Part shown: positions 33,511-44,720 of the stretch, one piece after another
Layout: every line of letters starts with the position of its first letter
Numbering within the stretch: the stretch's first letter is position 1
From: Naasia aerilata
Lineage (GTDB): Bacteria > Actinomycetota > Actinomycetes > Actinomycetales > Microbacteriaceae
Length of the DNA stretch: 64,000 bases
Reading direction: 5' to 3'
Assembly: GCF_030296595.1 (NCBI RefSeq)
Contig: NZ_AP027731.1
Span: 1,240,001 to 1,304,000 of the forward strand
Translations under genes and position numbers: made by a program
The notes under the pieces: model-generated
What the model saw: the letters and a program-made list of their open reading frames with translations, nothing else
The model's database searches: none
What the model was told of the DNA's origin: nothing

Positions 33511-34779
33511 TCAGCGAGCGGCGAGATCGGCCTCGAGCTCGAGCCCTTGCAGTTCCGCCTCCGCCTCGCGGGCGAAGGCCTGGAGGGCGTCGAGCGAGAC
33601 GGTTCGCGCTCCGCGCGGCTGGGCGGCCAGCAGGCAGAACATCCCGATCGGGTCGCCCGCCAGCGAGTGGAGCGGCACTCCGGCGTAGAACGGCAGGTGG
33701 GACAAATTGATGAACTCGTTGTGCCTGAACCGCTCATCGGACAGCGCATTCGGCACGACGAGCGGCGCGCCGGTGCGCAGCGCGTGCACGCAGTACGAGA
33801 GCTCGGCCGGGATCGACACGGGCGTCCCCGCCGACGCCGCCGCGAACCAGAGCCGGTCGTCGTTCAGCAGCGTGACGGCGGACAGCTGCACTCCGAACTG
33901 CTCCTTGGCGCGCTGGGTCAGTGCCTGCAGGCGGGGAGTGCCCCGTGTCCCGGCAGCCTGCATCACACGTTCGGCGCCGGCCCACCGCCACTTCACCGCG
34001 CCCGCCATCGACTCCCGGCGCTCCGCCTCGCCGGCACGGACCTCGTCCAGCAGCGGCGCCGCGGTCGCCGTCATGGCGTCGGCGAGCCCTTCGTACATCC
34101 GGGGCGATCCGAAGGGGCGGCCGAGCTCGGGCGTCGGCTCCGGCATCGGCAGGAACACGTCGCGGCCCGTCGCAGCGACTGCGCGAGCCGTGACGGTGTT
34201 GAGACGATCGGCGTGCCGCTGCCCTGCGACCGCGAACAGGCCGCGATACGGCGGCACCGAGGCGACCGTCTGGATGCCGGCGATCACCGTCCGGACGTTC
34301 TTCCGGAGGCCGGAGTGGAGGTGTCGGAGGAGCGCGTCGAGGTCCCGCTCCCAGTCCTCGAGCCTCGTGAGGCGCACCGCATCGCTCATGCCGATGACGA
34401 CGACGGCGAGGTCGTACGGCTCGAGATCGCGGTTGCCGAGCCAGGGCACGGCGGCGCCCATGCTCATGAGCTCCTCACCGACGAAGTCGACATCACAGCC
34501 TCGACCGGTCCGGCGGGTGAATGAGCGGCCCAGCGCGCCGGGCAGCGAGAGCTGATGGCTGGCGACGCCCCAGCCGTGAGCGGGTCCGTTGCCGACGAGC
34601 AGGACACGGTCGGCACCGCGCCGGCCCGTGCTCACTCGCGGCTCATCCCTCGCGTACGGGACGGCTCCACCGTCCGCGAGCGTCTTCGCGTACCAGAGGC
34701 GGGCCGCTGCGCGGAAGCCGACGAAGTCCTGCAACATGAGAAGCCCACCCGTCCCCGATGGCGCCAGGCGGACGACCAC
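33511..34779 (-). CDS. SGNH-like hydrolase fused to GAF domain
   Basis: 422 residues. The N-terminal half is SGNH/GDSL-like: RVLLVGNGPAHGWGV (where Ser is usual, Asn-Gly-Pro is seen), LAVVVIGMSDAVRL and a later DAMTATAAPLL helix. The C-terminal 150 residues are a GAF domain (LTQRAKEQFGVQLSAVTLLN, YCVHALRTGAPLVVPNAL, YAGVPLHSLAGDPIGMFCLL). Such fusions occur in actinobacteria, with unknown role; redox or small-ligand sensing is plausible. It reads away from the HelD gene. Confidence 0.75.
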   Translation of the reverse strand: MVVRLAPSGTGGLLMLQDFVGFRAAARLWYAKTLADGGAVPYARDEPRVSTGRRGADRVLLVGNGPAHGWGVASHQLSLPGALGRSFTRRTGRGCDVDFVGEELMSMGAAVPWLGNRDLEPYDLAVVVIGMSDAVRLTRLEDWERDLDALLRHLHSGLRKNVRTVIAGIQTVASVPPYRGLFAVAGQRHADRLNTVTARAVAATGRDVFLPMPEPTPELGRPFGSPRMYEGLADAMTATAAPLLDEVRAGEAERRESMAGAVKWRWAGAERVMQAAGTRGTPRLQALTQRAKEQFGVQLSAVTLLNDDRLWFAAASAGTPVSIPAELSYCVHALRTGAPLVVPNALSDERFRHNEFINLSHLPFYAGVPLHSLAGDPIGMFCLLAAQPRGARTVSLDALQAFAREAEAELQGLELEADLAAR

Positions 34780-35006
34780 GTCCGGTCATGCTAGGGGCCG
34801 GACGGCGGCGGTCCCGGCCGTGGGCTCGCGTGTTCCCGGACACAGCTCGTGGAGCGGGAGGAGGGCTTCCACGACGGGCCGCGGGACCGGGGTGCGGAAG
34901 GGCCTGCCCGTCTGTGCGCGGCAGGGCAACCGTCCCCTCACTCTCAAGCTATAGCGCGGACAGGGGCTTGCCGCAAGACCCGGGGGACGGTCGAAAATCG
35001 TCGACC

Positions 35007-37169
35007 GTGCCCGTTCTCGCCAGTGCCTTCGACCTCCCCGACCGCCTCGCCGCGAAGCGCGATCCTGCGCTTCTCGCCTCCGACGAGCGGCACTTCGCCG
35101 CGATCGCCGCCAGCCTCGAGACCTCGATCGCCGAGCTCTCCCGCCGTCTCGCCGCCGCGCGCCTCGCCCCCGGCGGCCGGGGCCAGCAGGCGATGGACCG
35201 GGATCTGGATGTGCACCGGCTCTCCGCCCGCCTCCGAGCTCTGCGCCGCTACCGCCTCGACCTCTGCCTCGGCCGAATCGTCCTCGCGGGGGAGGACGCG
35301 CCCGTCTATATCGGGCGGCTCGGTCTGAGCGACGCCGACGGGCGTCAGCTGCTCGTGGACTGGCGGACGCCGGCGGCGGAACCCTTCTTCGGGGCGACCC
35401 TCGCGAACCCCATGGGCCTCGTCAGCCGTCGCCGGTACCGCTGGACCGCCGGCCGGATCAGCGACTACTGGGACGAGGTCTTCACACCCGAGCACCTCGA
35501 CGGGAACCCCGCGCTGGACGACGAGTCGGCCCTCCTCGCGAGTCTGGGCGCGAGCCGCTCCCCGAGGATGCGCGACGTCCTGAGCACCATCCAGGCCGAT
35601 CAGGACGCCATCATCCGCGCCGACTCCCGCGGTGCGCTCGTCGTGGACGGGGGCCCCGGCACGGGGAAGACCGTCGTGGCCCTGCACCGTGCCGCCTACC
35701 TGCTCTACTCGGACCCGCGCCTCGCGCCCAGCAGGGGCGGCGTGCTCTTCGTCGGACCGCATGAGCCCTACCTGTCCTACGTCGCCGACGTCCTGCCCAG
35801 CCTGGGCGAGGAGAGCGTGCAGATCTGCACCCTCCGCGACCTGGTGCCCGGCGGACGGGCGGTGCCCGGGGAGACGGACCCGGAGGTCGCCCGGCTGAAG
35901 TCGTCCGCGGACCTCGCACGTGCCGTCGAGAACGCGGTCCGCTCCTTCGAGCGGCCGCCCACCCGAGGGATGACCGTCACAACTCCCTGGGGCGACATCC
36001 GCATCGGCGCCGCGGATTGGGCGGAGGCGTTCGCGGCAGCCGATCCCGCTCTTCCGCACAACGACGCCAGAGACCAGGTCTGGCAGGAGCTGATCGACGT
36101 CGTGACGGACCAGCTCGACAAGGAGGACGAGGAGGCGCCGCCGCACCTGATCGGCCGGGCGCTCCTCCGGAGCGAGGAGCTGCGGGCCGCCTTCGCCCGT
36201 GCGTGGCCCCTGCTGGACCCGGTCGGCGTTCTGCGCGACCTGTGGACGAGGCCCGACCTCCTGCAGGAGTGCGCACCGTGGCTCTCCCGCGCACAGGTCT
36301 CTGCGCTGCAGCGGGACGGCCGCGACCGGTGGACGGTGTCGGATCTCCCGCTCCTCGACGCCGCACGCCTGCGCGTCGGCGACCCGGAGGCCGCCGCGCG
36401 GCGACGCGCTCGGGAGGCGGCCCTCGCGGCCGAGCGGGAGCAGCGCGACCGGGTGCTGGACGAGCTCATCGCCGCGGACGACAGCGAGATGCTGACGATG
36501 TCGATCCTGCGCGGGCAGGATGCGCGGAACAGCCTGACCGACGAGGCGGCGCTGCCGGGCGCCGACCCCGACCTGCTCGCCGGCCCGTTCGCACACATAC
36601 TGGTCGACGAGGCGCAGGAGCTGACCGACGCCGAGTGGGGGATGCTGCTGCGGCGCTGCCCGTCGCGGAGCTTCACGATCGTGGGCGACCGCGCGCAGGC
36701 CCGGCACGGGTTCGCCGAGTCGTGGCAGGCCCGGCTGGCGCGGGTCGGCATCGCTTCCGTGACGCTCTCGTCGCTGACGGTCAACTACCGCACGCCCGAG
36801 GAGGTGATGGCCGAGGCCGAGCCGGTCATCCGCGCGGCCCTACCGGACGCCAACGTGCCCGTCTCCATCCGCCGAAGCGGCGTTCCGGTCGTGCGGGGAG
36901 CCACCCGGGAGCTGCCCGGGATCCTCGAGAGCTGGCTGGCGGAGCACGAGCAGGGGATCGCCTGCGTGATCGGCGATCCGGGCTATGCGGGCTCGGAGCG
37001 GGTCCGCTCGCTGACGCCCGAGACGGCCAAGGGACTCGAGTTCGACCTGGTCGTCCTCGTCGACCCCGACCGTTTCGGCAGCAGCATCGAGGGGGCCGTC
37101 GACCGGTACGTCTCCATGACGCGGGCGACCCGGCAGCTGGTCCTGCTGACGAGCGATCGACCGTCCTAG
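35007..37169 (+). CDS. helD: HelD-like UvrD/Rep-family ATPase (RNA polymerase recycling factor)
   Basis: 720 residues from GTG 35007. An N-terminal helical part enters the polymerase (ERHFAAIAASLETSIAELSRRL), RLGLSDADGRQLLVDWRTP, then Walker A VDGGPGTGKTVVALHRAAYLL (about 213), the long insert, Walker B HILVDEAQELTDAEW (about 530), GDRAQARHGF and the motif VI region YVSMTRATRQL. HelD binds RNA polymerase and removes it from stalled complexes, and can give rifampicin tolerance. A longer start upstream is open but looks non-coding. Confidence 0.88.
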   Translation: MPVLASAFDLPDRLAAKRDPALLASDERHFAAIAASLETSIAELSRRLAAARLAPGGRGQQAMDRDLDVHRLSARLRALRRYRLDLCLGRIVLAGEDAPVYIGRLGLSDADGRQLLVDWRTPAAEPFFGATLANPMGLVSRRRYRWTAGRISDYWDEVFTPEHLDGNPALDDESALLASLGASRSPRMRDVLSTIQADQDAIIRADSRGALVVDGGPGTGKTVVALHRAAYLLYSDPRLAPSRGGVLFVGPHEPYLSYVADVLPSLGEESVQICTLRDLVPGGRAVPGETDPEVARLKSSADLARAVENAVRSFERPPTRGMTVTTPWGDIRIGAADWAEAFAAADPALPHNDARDQVWQELIDVVTDQLDKEDEEAPPHLIGRALLRSEELRAAFARAWPLLDPVGVLRDLWTRPDLLQECAPWLSRAQVSALQRDGRDRWTVSDLPLLDAARLRVGDPEAAARRRAREAALAAEREQRDRVLDELIAADDSEMLTMSILRGQDARNSLTDEAALPGADPDLLAGPFAHILVDEAQELTDAEWGMLLRRCPSRSFTIVGDRAQARHGFAESWQARLARVGIASVTLSSLTVNYRTPEEVMAEAEPVIRAALPDANVPVSIRRSGVPVVRGATRELPGILESWLAEHEQGIACVIGDPGYAGSERVRSLTPETAKGLEFDLVVLVDPDRFGSSIEGAVDRYVSMTRATRQLVLLTSDRPS

Positions 37170-37271
37170 GCCGTCGCCGCGCGGAGCACCCGAGATAGGG
37201 CATCCGCCCGATGCCAGTGCCGGTGCTCAGAGAGGAACGTCGAGGCATCGGATCGGCTGAAGGAGCGACAG

Positions 37272-37466
37272 ATGATCGTCAACGAGTACGCGTTCGAGGT
37301 GCTGAACCGCGAGCAGGAGGCACGCCTCGCCATCGAGCTGGAGCGGCGGCGGGTGCAACTCGAGCGTCTCGCGGAGCAGGGCGGCGACGCGCGCCCTCGC
37401 GGCGGCTGGCTGCTGTTCCGCCAGTCCGCCCGCACAGGCCGAGCCGCCTCGCGGCACGCGCACTGA
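37272..37466 (+). CDS. Small hypothetical protein
   Basis: A 64-residue protein with AAGGAG eight bases before ATG 37272. One amphipathic helix (VLNREQEARLAIELERRRVQ) then a basic tail. Short charged proteins of this kind are common in Microbacteriaceae, with no known role. Confidence 0.6.
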   Translation: MIVNEYAFEVLNREQEARLAIELERRRVQLERLAEQGGDARPRGGWLLFRQSARTGRAASRHAH

Positions 37467-37522
37467 CCGGGCGGGCCCCCGGCCGCTGGCCGGATGTCGG
37501 TGCGCGGTGGGACGATGACCGG

Positions 37523-40389
37523 ATGTCGCCGGCGCGCTCCGCACTCGTGGGACGCGAGACGGAGCTCGAGGCCCTCGCGGAGGCGCTCCGCATCGTGCAG
37601 ACGGGGATCCCGCGCACCGTCGCCGTCGGCGGGGAGGCCGGCATCGGCAAGTCGCGTCTCGTGGCGGAGTTCGTGAGCGCTCTCGGCAGTGCGCCGCTGG
37701 TCGTGCGCGGCCAGTGTGTGGACCTCGGCGACGACGCCCCGCCGTATGCGCCCGTGAGCGGTGTCTTCCGGTCGCTCCTGGCAGCGCTCGGCGAGTCGGC
37801 GCTGCGCGAGGCGGCGGGGCCGGCCGGGGACGCGCTCGGAGCGGTTCTGCCGCGGCTCTTCGGCGCCGAGCCTCCCACGGGCGGCAGTGCTGAGCGGCTG
37901 TACGAGGCGGTCGCGTCCACGCTCGAGAGCCTCGCGGCCGAACGGACCCTCGTGATCGTTCTCGAGGACCTGCACTGGGGGATCCCGCCACCCTCACACT
38001 GCTGCGCTTCCTCGTGCGCGTCATCCAGCACGGCGCCGTGCTGTTCGTGCTCACCTACCGCAACGACGACGTGCGCCGCGACGACGCCCTCGCCCGCTGG
38101 CTGCCCGAGCTGGAGCGGATGCCCGGGGCGACGCGGCTCGCCCTCCGCCGGCTCGACAGGGATCAGGTGCGGCGGCTGGTCGGCTCCCTCCTCGGCGCGG
38201 TCCCCGACGCACCCGAGCTCTCCTCCATCTACGACCGATCGGACGGCAACCCCTTCTTCGTCGAGGAGCTTGTGGAGGCCCAGCAGGCCGAGGGCGGTGA
38301 CGGCGTCCCGGGCAACCTCCGCGACGTCCTGCTCGCGCGCTACGAGACTCTCTCGCCACCCACTCAGCGGGTGATGCGCCTGCTTGCGGCCGGGGGACCG
38401 GCGTCGAGCACGCGCTCCTCGAGGCGGTGTTCGACGGCGACGCCGCGGCACTCGATGACGCGATCCGGGAGGCCGTGCGGGCGAACCTCATCAGCGCCGA
38501 GACGAGTTCATACCAGTTCCGGCATGCACTCGTCCGCGACGCCGTCCACGCCGAGCTTCTGCCGGGAGAGCGGGTGCGCTTCCACAGTGCCTACGCAGCA
38601 GCGCTCGAGGCGTCTGCGGAGGCGAACGCCTCGCCCGAGATCCCGTTCCACTGGATGGCCGCCCACGACAGCCGCGCCGCCTTCCGTGCGTCGATCGCGG
38701 CGATGGAGCAGGCGCGGCGCGACTTCGCGCACGGCACTGCGGCCCGGATGGGCGAGCGCGCGCTCGAGCTGTGGAACTCGGTCGATGGCGCGGAGCAGCT
38801 GGCGGGCCGGGCCCGGCGCGACCTCCTCGCGGACACCGCCTACGCGTTCCGCAACGCGGGGAGAGCGATCGGGCCGTCGCGCTGGTCGACGAGGCGCTGG
38901 CGGAGACCGGAGCGGGCGAGCGGGTGCAGCGCGCCATGCTCCTCCGCAACAAGGCCTCGTACCTGGCCAACCTGGGGCGGCTCGGATCCATCGACCTCCT
39001 CGAGGAGGCCGTCGAGCTGCTCGAGGAGGACGGGGCCAGCTTCACCAGGGCCAACGTGCTCGGCGAGCTGAGCGCACGCCTGATGCTCTCGGGCCGCACG
39101 CGGGAGGCGATCGCCACAGCCAACCGGGCCTTCGAGGAGGCCCAGCATGTCGATTCGCCGGGCCGCATGTCGGTGGCGCTCAACATCCGCGGCACCTCGA
39201 AGGTCATGTCCGGCGACATCGAGAGCGGTCTCGCGGACCTGCAGCGTGCCGGGGAGCTGGGTGTCGGCGACCCGTCTGCGCGCCTCCGCTATCGGGTGAA
39301 CCTCTCCGACGCATTCCACCTCACGGGGCGCTTCGAGGAGGCGGTCGCCGTCGCCGTCGAGGGCACGGAGAATGCGCGCCGTCGCGGACTGGAGCGCACC
39401 TCGGGAGCGATCCTCATGTCGAACACGGTCGAGCCGCTGTTCGCCCTCGGAGACTGGACTCGAGCCAACGAGGTGCTGGACAGGGCCCTGGCCCTCGAGC
39501 CTCCGCTCGGCTTCAGCGCGCATCTCCGGCGCCTGAAGCTCTGGTGGCTGCTCTGGTCGGGCGACACCGATGCTGCGGTGGAGTCGCTGCACCGGTGGAA
39601 GCGGTCCTTGAGCGCTCAGCTCCAGACCGAGCTGCAGTCGGGCCTCGCCTTCGCGCGCGTGGCCGCGGAGATCAGTCTCGAGGCCGGCGACCTCGACTCG
39701 GCGTGGGGGTACGCCCGGGCGGCTCTTCCGGAGAACTCGCCCCGGCTCCTCCGTACACCCTTCCCCTGCTCGTCGTCGCGGCCCGGACGCTGGCGGCGTT
39801 CCGTTCGAGCGGCCGGGACGTGCCGGATGGCGGGGAGGCTGTGGTGGGCTCGGCGCTGCGGGAGGTTCTCGCCGACTGCGCGACCTGGCCCACGGCCGCG
39901 ACGCATGCCGCCTTCTTCGAGGCGGAGCTCGCCACGGACGACCCGGACCGCTGGGCGGCGGCGCTGCACGCGGCGGCGCTGCCCGGCGTCGACGCCCATC
40001 TGCGGCCCTATGTGCACCTGCGGCACGCCGAGGCGCTGGCGGCTCGCGGTTCGCGAGGGCCGGCCCTAGAGCACCTCGACGCCGCGGCCGCCCACGCGAC
40101 CGAGCTGGGGGCCGGGCTCGTCGAGCGTCGCGCGCAAGAGCTGCGACGTCGGCTCGGCGCGCACTCCGGCGTCCGGCCGACGGGAGACCTCGGCATCACC
40201 GAGCGCGAGCAGCAGGTGCTGGCGCTCGTCGCGCAGGGGATGAGCAACGCCGATATCGCCCGGGCCCTCTTCATCAGCCCCAAGACCGCGAGCGTGCACG
40301 TGTCGAGCATCCTCCGGAAGCTGGGTGCCTCCACCCGCACCGAGGCCGCCTACCTCGCGCAGCGGTCGATGGCCCCGCCGGCGACCTGA
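37523..40389 (+). CDS. LuxR-family ATPase (LAL) transcriptional regulator (four frame breaks)
   Basis: About 956 residues. N-terminal AAA-like ATPase: LVGRETELEALAEAL, Walker A GGEAGIGKSR, Walker B VIVLEDLHWGDP; a TPR-like helical middle (LGRLGSIDLLEEAVELLEE, and similar); and the C-terminal LuxR HTH ITEREQQVLALVAQGMSN, ending SVHVSSILRKLGAS. It is a MalT-like large regulator (LAL class) whose signal is unknown. Breaks: GGGGG 37977-37981, GGGGG 38392-38396, GGGG 38858-38861, CCCC 39740-39743, each repaired by one base. Four breaks in one gene with intact motifs argue for sequence error. Confidence 0.85.
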
Positions 40390-40399
40390 GCGCGGCGGG

Positions 40400-41163
40400 T
40401 CAGAGCGGGTTCGTCAGCCGCTGCACGAAGCGCCTCGTGCGCTCCTCGTGCGGGCTGCCGAGCACCTGCGCCGGCGCCCCCGCTCGACGATGACGCCACC
40501 GTCCATGAACAGCACCTCGTTCGCCACCTCCCGCGCGAACTGCAGCTCGTGCGTGGCGACGACCATGGTCCAGCCCTCCGCCGCGAGCTCGCGCATCAGC
40601 GAGAGCACGTCACCCACCAGCTCCGGGTCGAGTGCCGAGGTGGGCTCGTCGAACAGGAGGAGGCGCGGCTTGAGCGCGAGTGCCCGGACGATGCCCACTC
40701 GCTGCTGCTGCCCGCCCGAGAGGGAGAACGGGTAGGCGTCCCGCTTCTCGCCGAGCCCGACCCGCTCCAGCAGCGCGGTCGCCTCGGCGACGGCCTCGGG
40801 CCGGGGGCGCCGCTGCACGATGACGGGACCCTCGATCACGTTGTCGAGCACCGTCTTGTGCGGGAACAGGTTGTAGTGCTGGAACACCATGGCCGAGCAG
40901 TCGCGCAAGGCGGCCAACCGGCGCTGGGACACGGCATCGCCGAAGTCGACGCTCGGCCCGCCGGAGACGGTGACCGTGCCGGCCTCGGGCACCTCGAGCC
41001 CGTTCAGGCACCGCAGCAGCGTCGTCTTGCCCGACCCGGAGGGCCCGATGAGGGTTGTGACCGTGCCGGCCGGCACGTCGAGATCGATCGAGCGCAGGAC
41101 GGGGGTGGCGCCGAAGCTCTTCGCGAGCCCGCGCACGGTCAGCAGCGGCTCAGTGCGCGACAT
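40400..41163 (-). CDS. Amino-acid ABC transporter ATP-binding protein (frame broken near end)
   Basis: About 254 residues. Walker [20 protein letters not shown]-loop FQHYNLFPH, signature [11 protein letters not shown], Walker [16 protein letters not shown]-loop VATHE: the GlnQ/TcyN polar-amino-acid class. The last 25 residues shift at CCCCC 40477-40481; one more base gives [20 protein letters not shown] and ends at 40400. The other two transporter genes lie just upstream on the same strand. Confidence 0.9.
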
Positions 41164-41818
41164 AGCGGTCCAATCGCCTCTCCAGCCGGTTCTGTGCGGC
41201 CGAGAGGCCCAGACAGATGACCCAGTAGACCAGAGCGGCCTCCAGGTACAGCGTCATGAACTCCCCACTGAAGGCCGCGATCTCCTGGGTCTGGCGGAAG
41301 AGCTCGGTCACGAGGATGAGCGACGCGAGCGAGGTGTCCTTCACCAGGCTGATGAACGTGTTGGACAGGGGCGGCACCGAGACCCGCGCCGCTTGCGGAA
41401 GGATGATGCGGCGCAGCGCGAGCCGGCGGGACATCCCGATCACGTGCGCCGCCTCCCACTGCCCCTTCGGCACCGACAGGATCGCCGCGCGGACGATCTC
41501 TGCGGCGTAGCCGCCGACGTTGATGGAGAAGGCCGCGATGGCGCTCGGCCAGGGGTCGATGGTGAGCCCGATCGACGGGAGTCCGTAGAAGATCACGAAC
41601 AGCTGCACGAGCAGCGGGGTGCCCCGCACCACCGAGACGTAGAACCGCGCGAGCGCCGAGACGATCCGCACCTTCGACAGCCGCATGAGCGCGACCGCCA
41701 CGGCGATGGCGAGCCCGACCGCGAAGGAGATCAGGGCGAGCGGGATCGTCCCGGCGATCGCGGCGAGCACGATCGGTCCCAGCGAGGTGAGGATGAGGGA
41801 GAGGTTCTCCGACGTCAC
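41150..41818 (-). CDS. Amino-acid ABC transporter permease
   Basis: 222 residues, five or so transmembrane segments. The HisM/GlnP family hallmarks are [40 protein letters not shown] (EAA loop) and [11 protein letters not shown]. It overlaps the ATPase gene by 14 bases, so the two are coupled. Confidence 0.92.
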   Translation of the reverse strand: MTSENLSLILTSLGPIVLAAIAGTIPLALISFAVGLAIAVAVALMRLSKVRIVSALARFYVSVVRGTPLLVQLFVIFYGLPSIGLTIDPWPSAIAAFSINVGGYAAEIVRAAILSVPKGQWEAAHVIGMSRRLALRRIILPQAARVSVPPLSNTFISLVKDTSLASLILVTELFRQTQEIAAFSGEFMTLYLEAALVYWVICLGLSAAQNRLERRLDRYVAH

Positions 41819-41836
41819 CGCCTCGCTCCCGGGGTC

Positions 41837-42637
41837 CTACTCGGTGACATCGTCACCGAAGTACTTGTCGCTGATCTTCGCGAGCGTGCCATCGGCGCGG
41901 AGCTCGTCCAGCGCGTCGTTCACGGCGGCGACCAGCGTCTCGCTGCCCTTCGGGAACGCGAACGCCTGCTTCGAGCTGTCCTCGGTGGTGGCGACGACCT
42001 TGAGGCCGTTGGCGCCGTCGGTGGTCCGGTAGTCGAGCCACGTGAGCTCATCGTTGATCGTGGCGTCGACGCGGTGCTGCTGCACGAGGGTGACGGCCTG
42101 GGCCCAGCCCTCGACCTCCTCGACGTTCGCGCCGCTCTTCTGCGCGAGCTCGTACCAGTTGCTCGTGAGCGACTGCGCGGTCGTCTTGCCGGCGAGGTCA
42201 GCGAACGAGGCGATGTCCGTGTTGTCCTCGAGGGTGACGATGACCCCCTGGGAGACGGTGTACGGCTCCGAGAAGAGGTAGTCCTTCTCCCGCTCCGGCG
42301 TGATCGACACCTGGTTGGAGATGGCGTCGAACCGGCCCGATTCCAGGCCGCCGAAGATCGCATCCCACTGGGTCTCCTCGAAGCGGGCCTTCACGCCGAG
42401 CTTCTTCGCGACGGCCTGGGCGATCTCGACGTCGTAGCCGGTCAGGTCGCCGGAGCCGTCCTCGTGGAACGAGAAGGGGCGGTAGGTGCCCTCGGTGCCG
42501 AACACGATCTCGCCGGCCTTGGTGACGTCGGCGAGGGTGTCCCCGCTGGCCTTCCCGCTCGCGCTGTCGGTCGAGCAGCCGGTCAGGGCGATCGTCGCTG
42601 CGGCGAGAAGGGCGATGGCAGGCAGGCGGTATTTCAC
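41837..42637 (-). CDS. Amino-acid ABC substrate-binding lipoprotein
   Basis: 266 residues from GTG 42637. Signal peptide VKYRLPAIALLAAATIALTGC ends in a lipobox (Cys 21). The mature domain is family 3 solute-binding: EIVFGTEGTYRPFSFHE, DLTGYDVEIAQAVAKKLGV, FDAISNQVSITPEREKDYLF and AKISDKYFG. Such proteins bind cystine or polar amino acids. It is the first gene of the transporter operon. Confidence 0.92.
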   Translation of the reverse strand: MKYRLPAIALLAAATIALTGCSTDSASGKASGDTLADVTKAGEIVFGTEGTYRPFSFHEDGSGDLTGYDVEIAQAVAKKLGVKARFEETQWDAIFGGLESGRFDAISNQVSITPEREKDYLFSEPYTVSQGVIVTLEDNTDIASFADLAGKTTAQSLTSNWYELAQKSGANVEEVEGWAQAVTLVQQHRVDATINDELTWLDYRTTDGANGLKVVATTEDSSKQAFAFPKGSETLVAAVNDALDELRADGTLAKISDKYFGDDVTE

Positions 42638-42693
42638 GGGATGAGCTCCAGGGGATTGTGGTGCGGCCCGAGGAACCGGACCCACGACCCGAA

Positions 42694-42732
42694 CGTAACA
42701 ACCCCCGGAGGAATTCCTCCGGGGGCGTTACG
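42694..42732 (-). terminator. Terminator of pckG
   Basis: A very strong palindrome: CCCCCGGAGGAATTCCTCCGGGGG (two 12-base halves, 42702-42725) with outer CGTAAC/GTTACG arms. It lies between the pckG stop and the substrate-binding gene, both minus strand, so it should stop pckG transcripts. Confidence 0.8.
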
Positions 42733-42798
42733 CCACGTGACCGCGGCGACGTCGGCCTCGCGTTCCCGGGCGAGAGCCGGCTCCTGAGCGCCGGCTCG

Positions 42799-44652
42799 TC
42801 AGAGCCGCGACATCAGGTTCCAGCGCAGCTGGGTGAGCTCGCTCCGCAGCGCCTGCGGGACGGTGTTCCCGATGCGCTCGAACAGGCCCTGCGTCTGGTC
42901 GGCCTCCTGCAGCCAGGCGACCGGATCGATCCGGAACAGCTCGTCCCAGGCGCCCGGCGCCAGCTCGAGCCCCTCGAGGTCGAAGTCGGCCTCCAGTGGC
43001 AGCCGACCGGCAGGGGAGGGCCGGCCCGCCACGGCGCCCTCGAGCCGGCGGATGATCCACTCGACGACGCGAGCGTTCTCGCCGAACCCCGGCCAGAGGA
43101 AGGAGCCGTCCTGCCCCTTGCGGAACCAGTTGACCTGGAAGATCGGCGGCGCGCTCACGCCGAGGGTGGCACCGACCTTGAGCCAGTGCTGCCAGTAGCG
43201 GCCCATGTCGTAGCCGCAGAAGGGGAGCATGGCGAACGGGTCGTGGCGGAGCTCGCCCACCTGGCCCTCTGCAGCCGCGGTCTGCTCGCTGGACATCGTG
43301 GCACCGAGGAATACGCCGTGCTCCCAGTCGGTCGCCTCGGCGACGAGCGGCACGTTGGTGGAGCGGCGGCCGCCGAACAGGATGGCGTCGATGACGACGC
43401 CGGCCGGGTCGTCCCAGTCGTCGGCGATGCTCGGGCACTGGTCGGCGGGCACGGTGAATCGGCCGTTGGGGTGGGCTGCGGGCGCCTTGATGCCCTCGGT
43501 CCACGGACGGCCCTGCCAGTCGACGGCCCGCTCAGGAGCGCGGTCGCTGAGGCCCTCCCACCAGATGTCGCCGTCGTCCTGGAGGGCCACGTTCGTGAAG
43601 ATCGTGTTGCCCCAGATCGTGGCGACCGCGGCAGGGTTGGTGCGCTCGCCGGTGCCCGGAGCGACTCCGAAGAACCCGCGCTCGGGATTGATCGCCCGGA
43701 GACGGCCCTCCGCGTCGGGGCGGAGCCAGGCGATGTCGTCGCCGATGGTCTCCACCTTCCAGCCCGGGATGGTCGGCTGCAGCATCGCGAAGTTCGTCTT
43801 TCCGCACGCCGATGGGAAGGCCGCGGCCAGGTGGTAGGCGCGCCCCTCGGGGGAGGTCACCTTGACGATGAGCATGTGCTCGGCGAGCCATCCCTCGTCA
43901 CGGGCGATCACGGAGGCGATGCGCAGTGCGAAGCACTTCTTGCCGAGGAGCGAGTTGCCGCCGTAGCCGGAGCCGAAGGACCAGATCTCGCGGGTCTCGG
44001 GGAAGTGCGCGATGTACTTGGTGTCGTTGCAGGGCCAGGCGACGTCCTCGCGGCGCGAGCCGTCGGCGTCGACGAGGGGGTAGCCCACGGAGTGCACGGC
44101 CGGCACCCACGAGGTGTCGGGACCGATCTGCTGCAGCGCCTCGGTGCCCATGCGGGTCATGATCTGCATCGAGATCACCGCGTAGGGGGAGTCGGTGAGC
44201 TGCACGCCGAGCTTCGAGAGCGGGCTGCCGAGGGGGCCCATGGAGAAGGGCACCACGTAGAGCGTCCGGCCGCGCATGGCCCCGGCGAAGAGCCCGAGCA
44301 GCTCCTCCTTCATCTCGGCCGGTTCCCGCCAGTTGTTGGTGGCGCCCGCATCGGCGGGGTCCGTCGAGCAGATGAAGGTCCGCTCCTCGACCCGGGCGAC
44401 GTCGCGCGGATCGCTGCGGGCCAGGAACGAGTTGGGCCGCCACTCGGGGTTGAGCCGGATCAGCGAACCCTCCCGCACCATGCGCTTGGTGAGCTGGTCG
44501 AACTCCGCCTGGCTCCCGGTGCACCAGTGCACCTCGGCAGGATCGAGGAGGGCCGTCATCTGGGAGACCCAGGCATTCAGGGCGGGATTGCGTGCGGGGC
44601 CGCGAGTGGGGTCCGGCGAGCTGGGCTGGAGGGCGGACATGGCGATCGTCAT
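42799..44652 (-). CDS. pckG: Phosphoenolpyruvate carboxykinase (GTP)
   Basis: 617 residues, the normal length for the GTP-type enzyme. It converts oxaloacetate plus GTP to PEP in gluconeogenesis. Motifs: [28 protein letters not shown] (substrate/Mn site), the P-loop [13 protein letters not shown] with the reactive Cys, and [12 protein letters not shown] 44652 has a GGAGCC RBS. It is divergent from the RamB-like regulator at 44751; the 98-bp gap has an inverted repeat (44721-44736). RamB of corynebacteria controls acetate and gluconeogenic genes, so control of pckG is likely. Confidence 0.95.
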   Translation of the reverse strand: MTIAMSALQPSSPDPTRGPARNPALNAWVSQMTALLDPAEVHWCTGSQAEFDQLTKRMVREGSLIRLNPEWRPNSFLARSDPRDVARVEERTFICSTDPADAGATNNWREPAEMKEELLGLFAGAMRGRTLYVVPFSMGPLGSPLSKLGVQLTDSPYAVISMQIMTRMGTEALQQIGPDTSWVPAVHSVGYPLVDADGSRREDVAWPCNDTKYIAHFPETREIWSFGSGYGGNSLLGKKCFALRIASVIARDEGWLAEHMLIVKVTSPEGRAYHLAAAFPSACGKTNFAMLQPTIPGWKVETIGDDIAWLRPDAEGRLRAINPERGFFGVAPGTGERTNPAAVATIWGNTIFTNVALQDDGDIWWEGLSDRAPERAVDWQGRPWTEGIKAPAAHPNGRFTVPADQCPSIADDWDDPAGVVIDAILFGGRRSTNVPLVAEATDWEHGVFLGATMSSEQTAAAEGQVGELRHDPFAMLPFCGYDMGRYWQHWLKVGATLGVSAPPIFQVNWFRKGQDGSFLWPGFGENARVVEWIIRRLEGAVAGRPSPAGRLPLEADFDLEGLELAPGAWDELFRIDPVAWLQEADQTQGLFERIGNTVPQALRSELTQLRWNLMSRL

Positions 44653-44720
44653 GGAGGCTCCTTCGGGGGTGCCTCGATCCTGGGCTTGATCGGCGCGACT
44701 GTTTCCGTCTATGGTCGGAG

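Noticed and set aside
37523..40389. Decayed LuxR regulator
   Set aside because: Four breaks, but all in G/C runs with every motif kept and no stop or missense decay between them.
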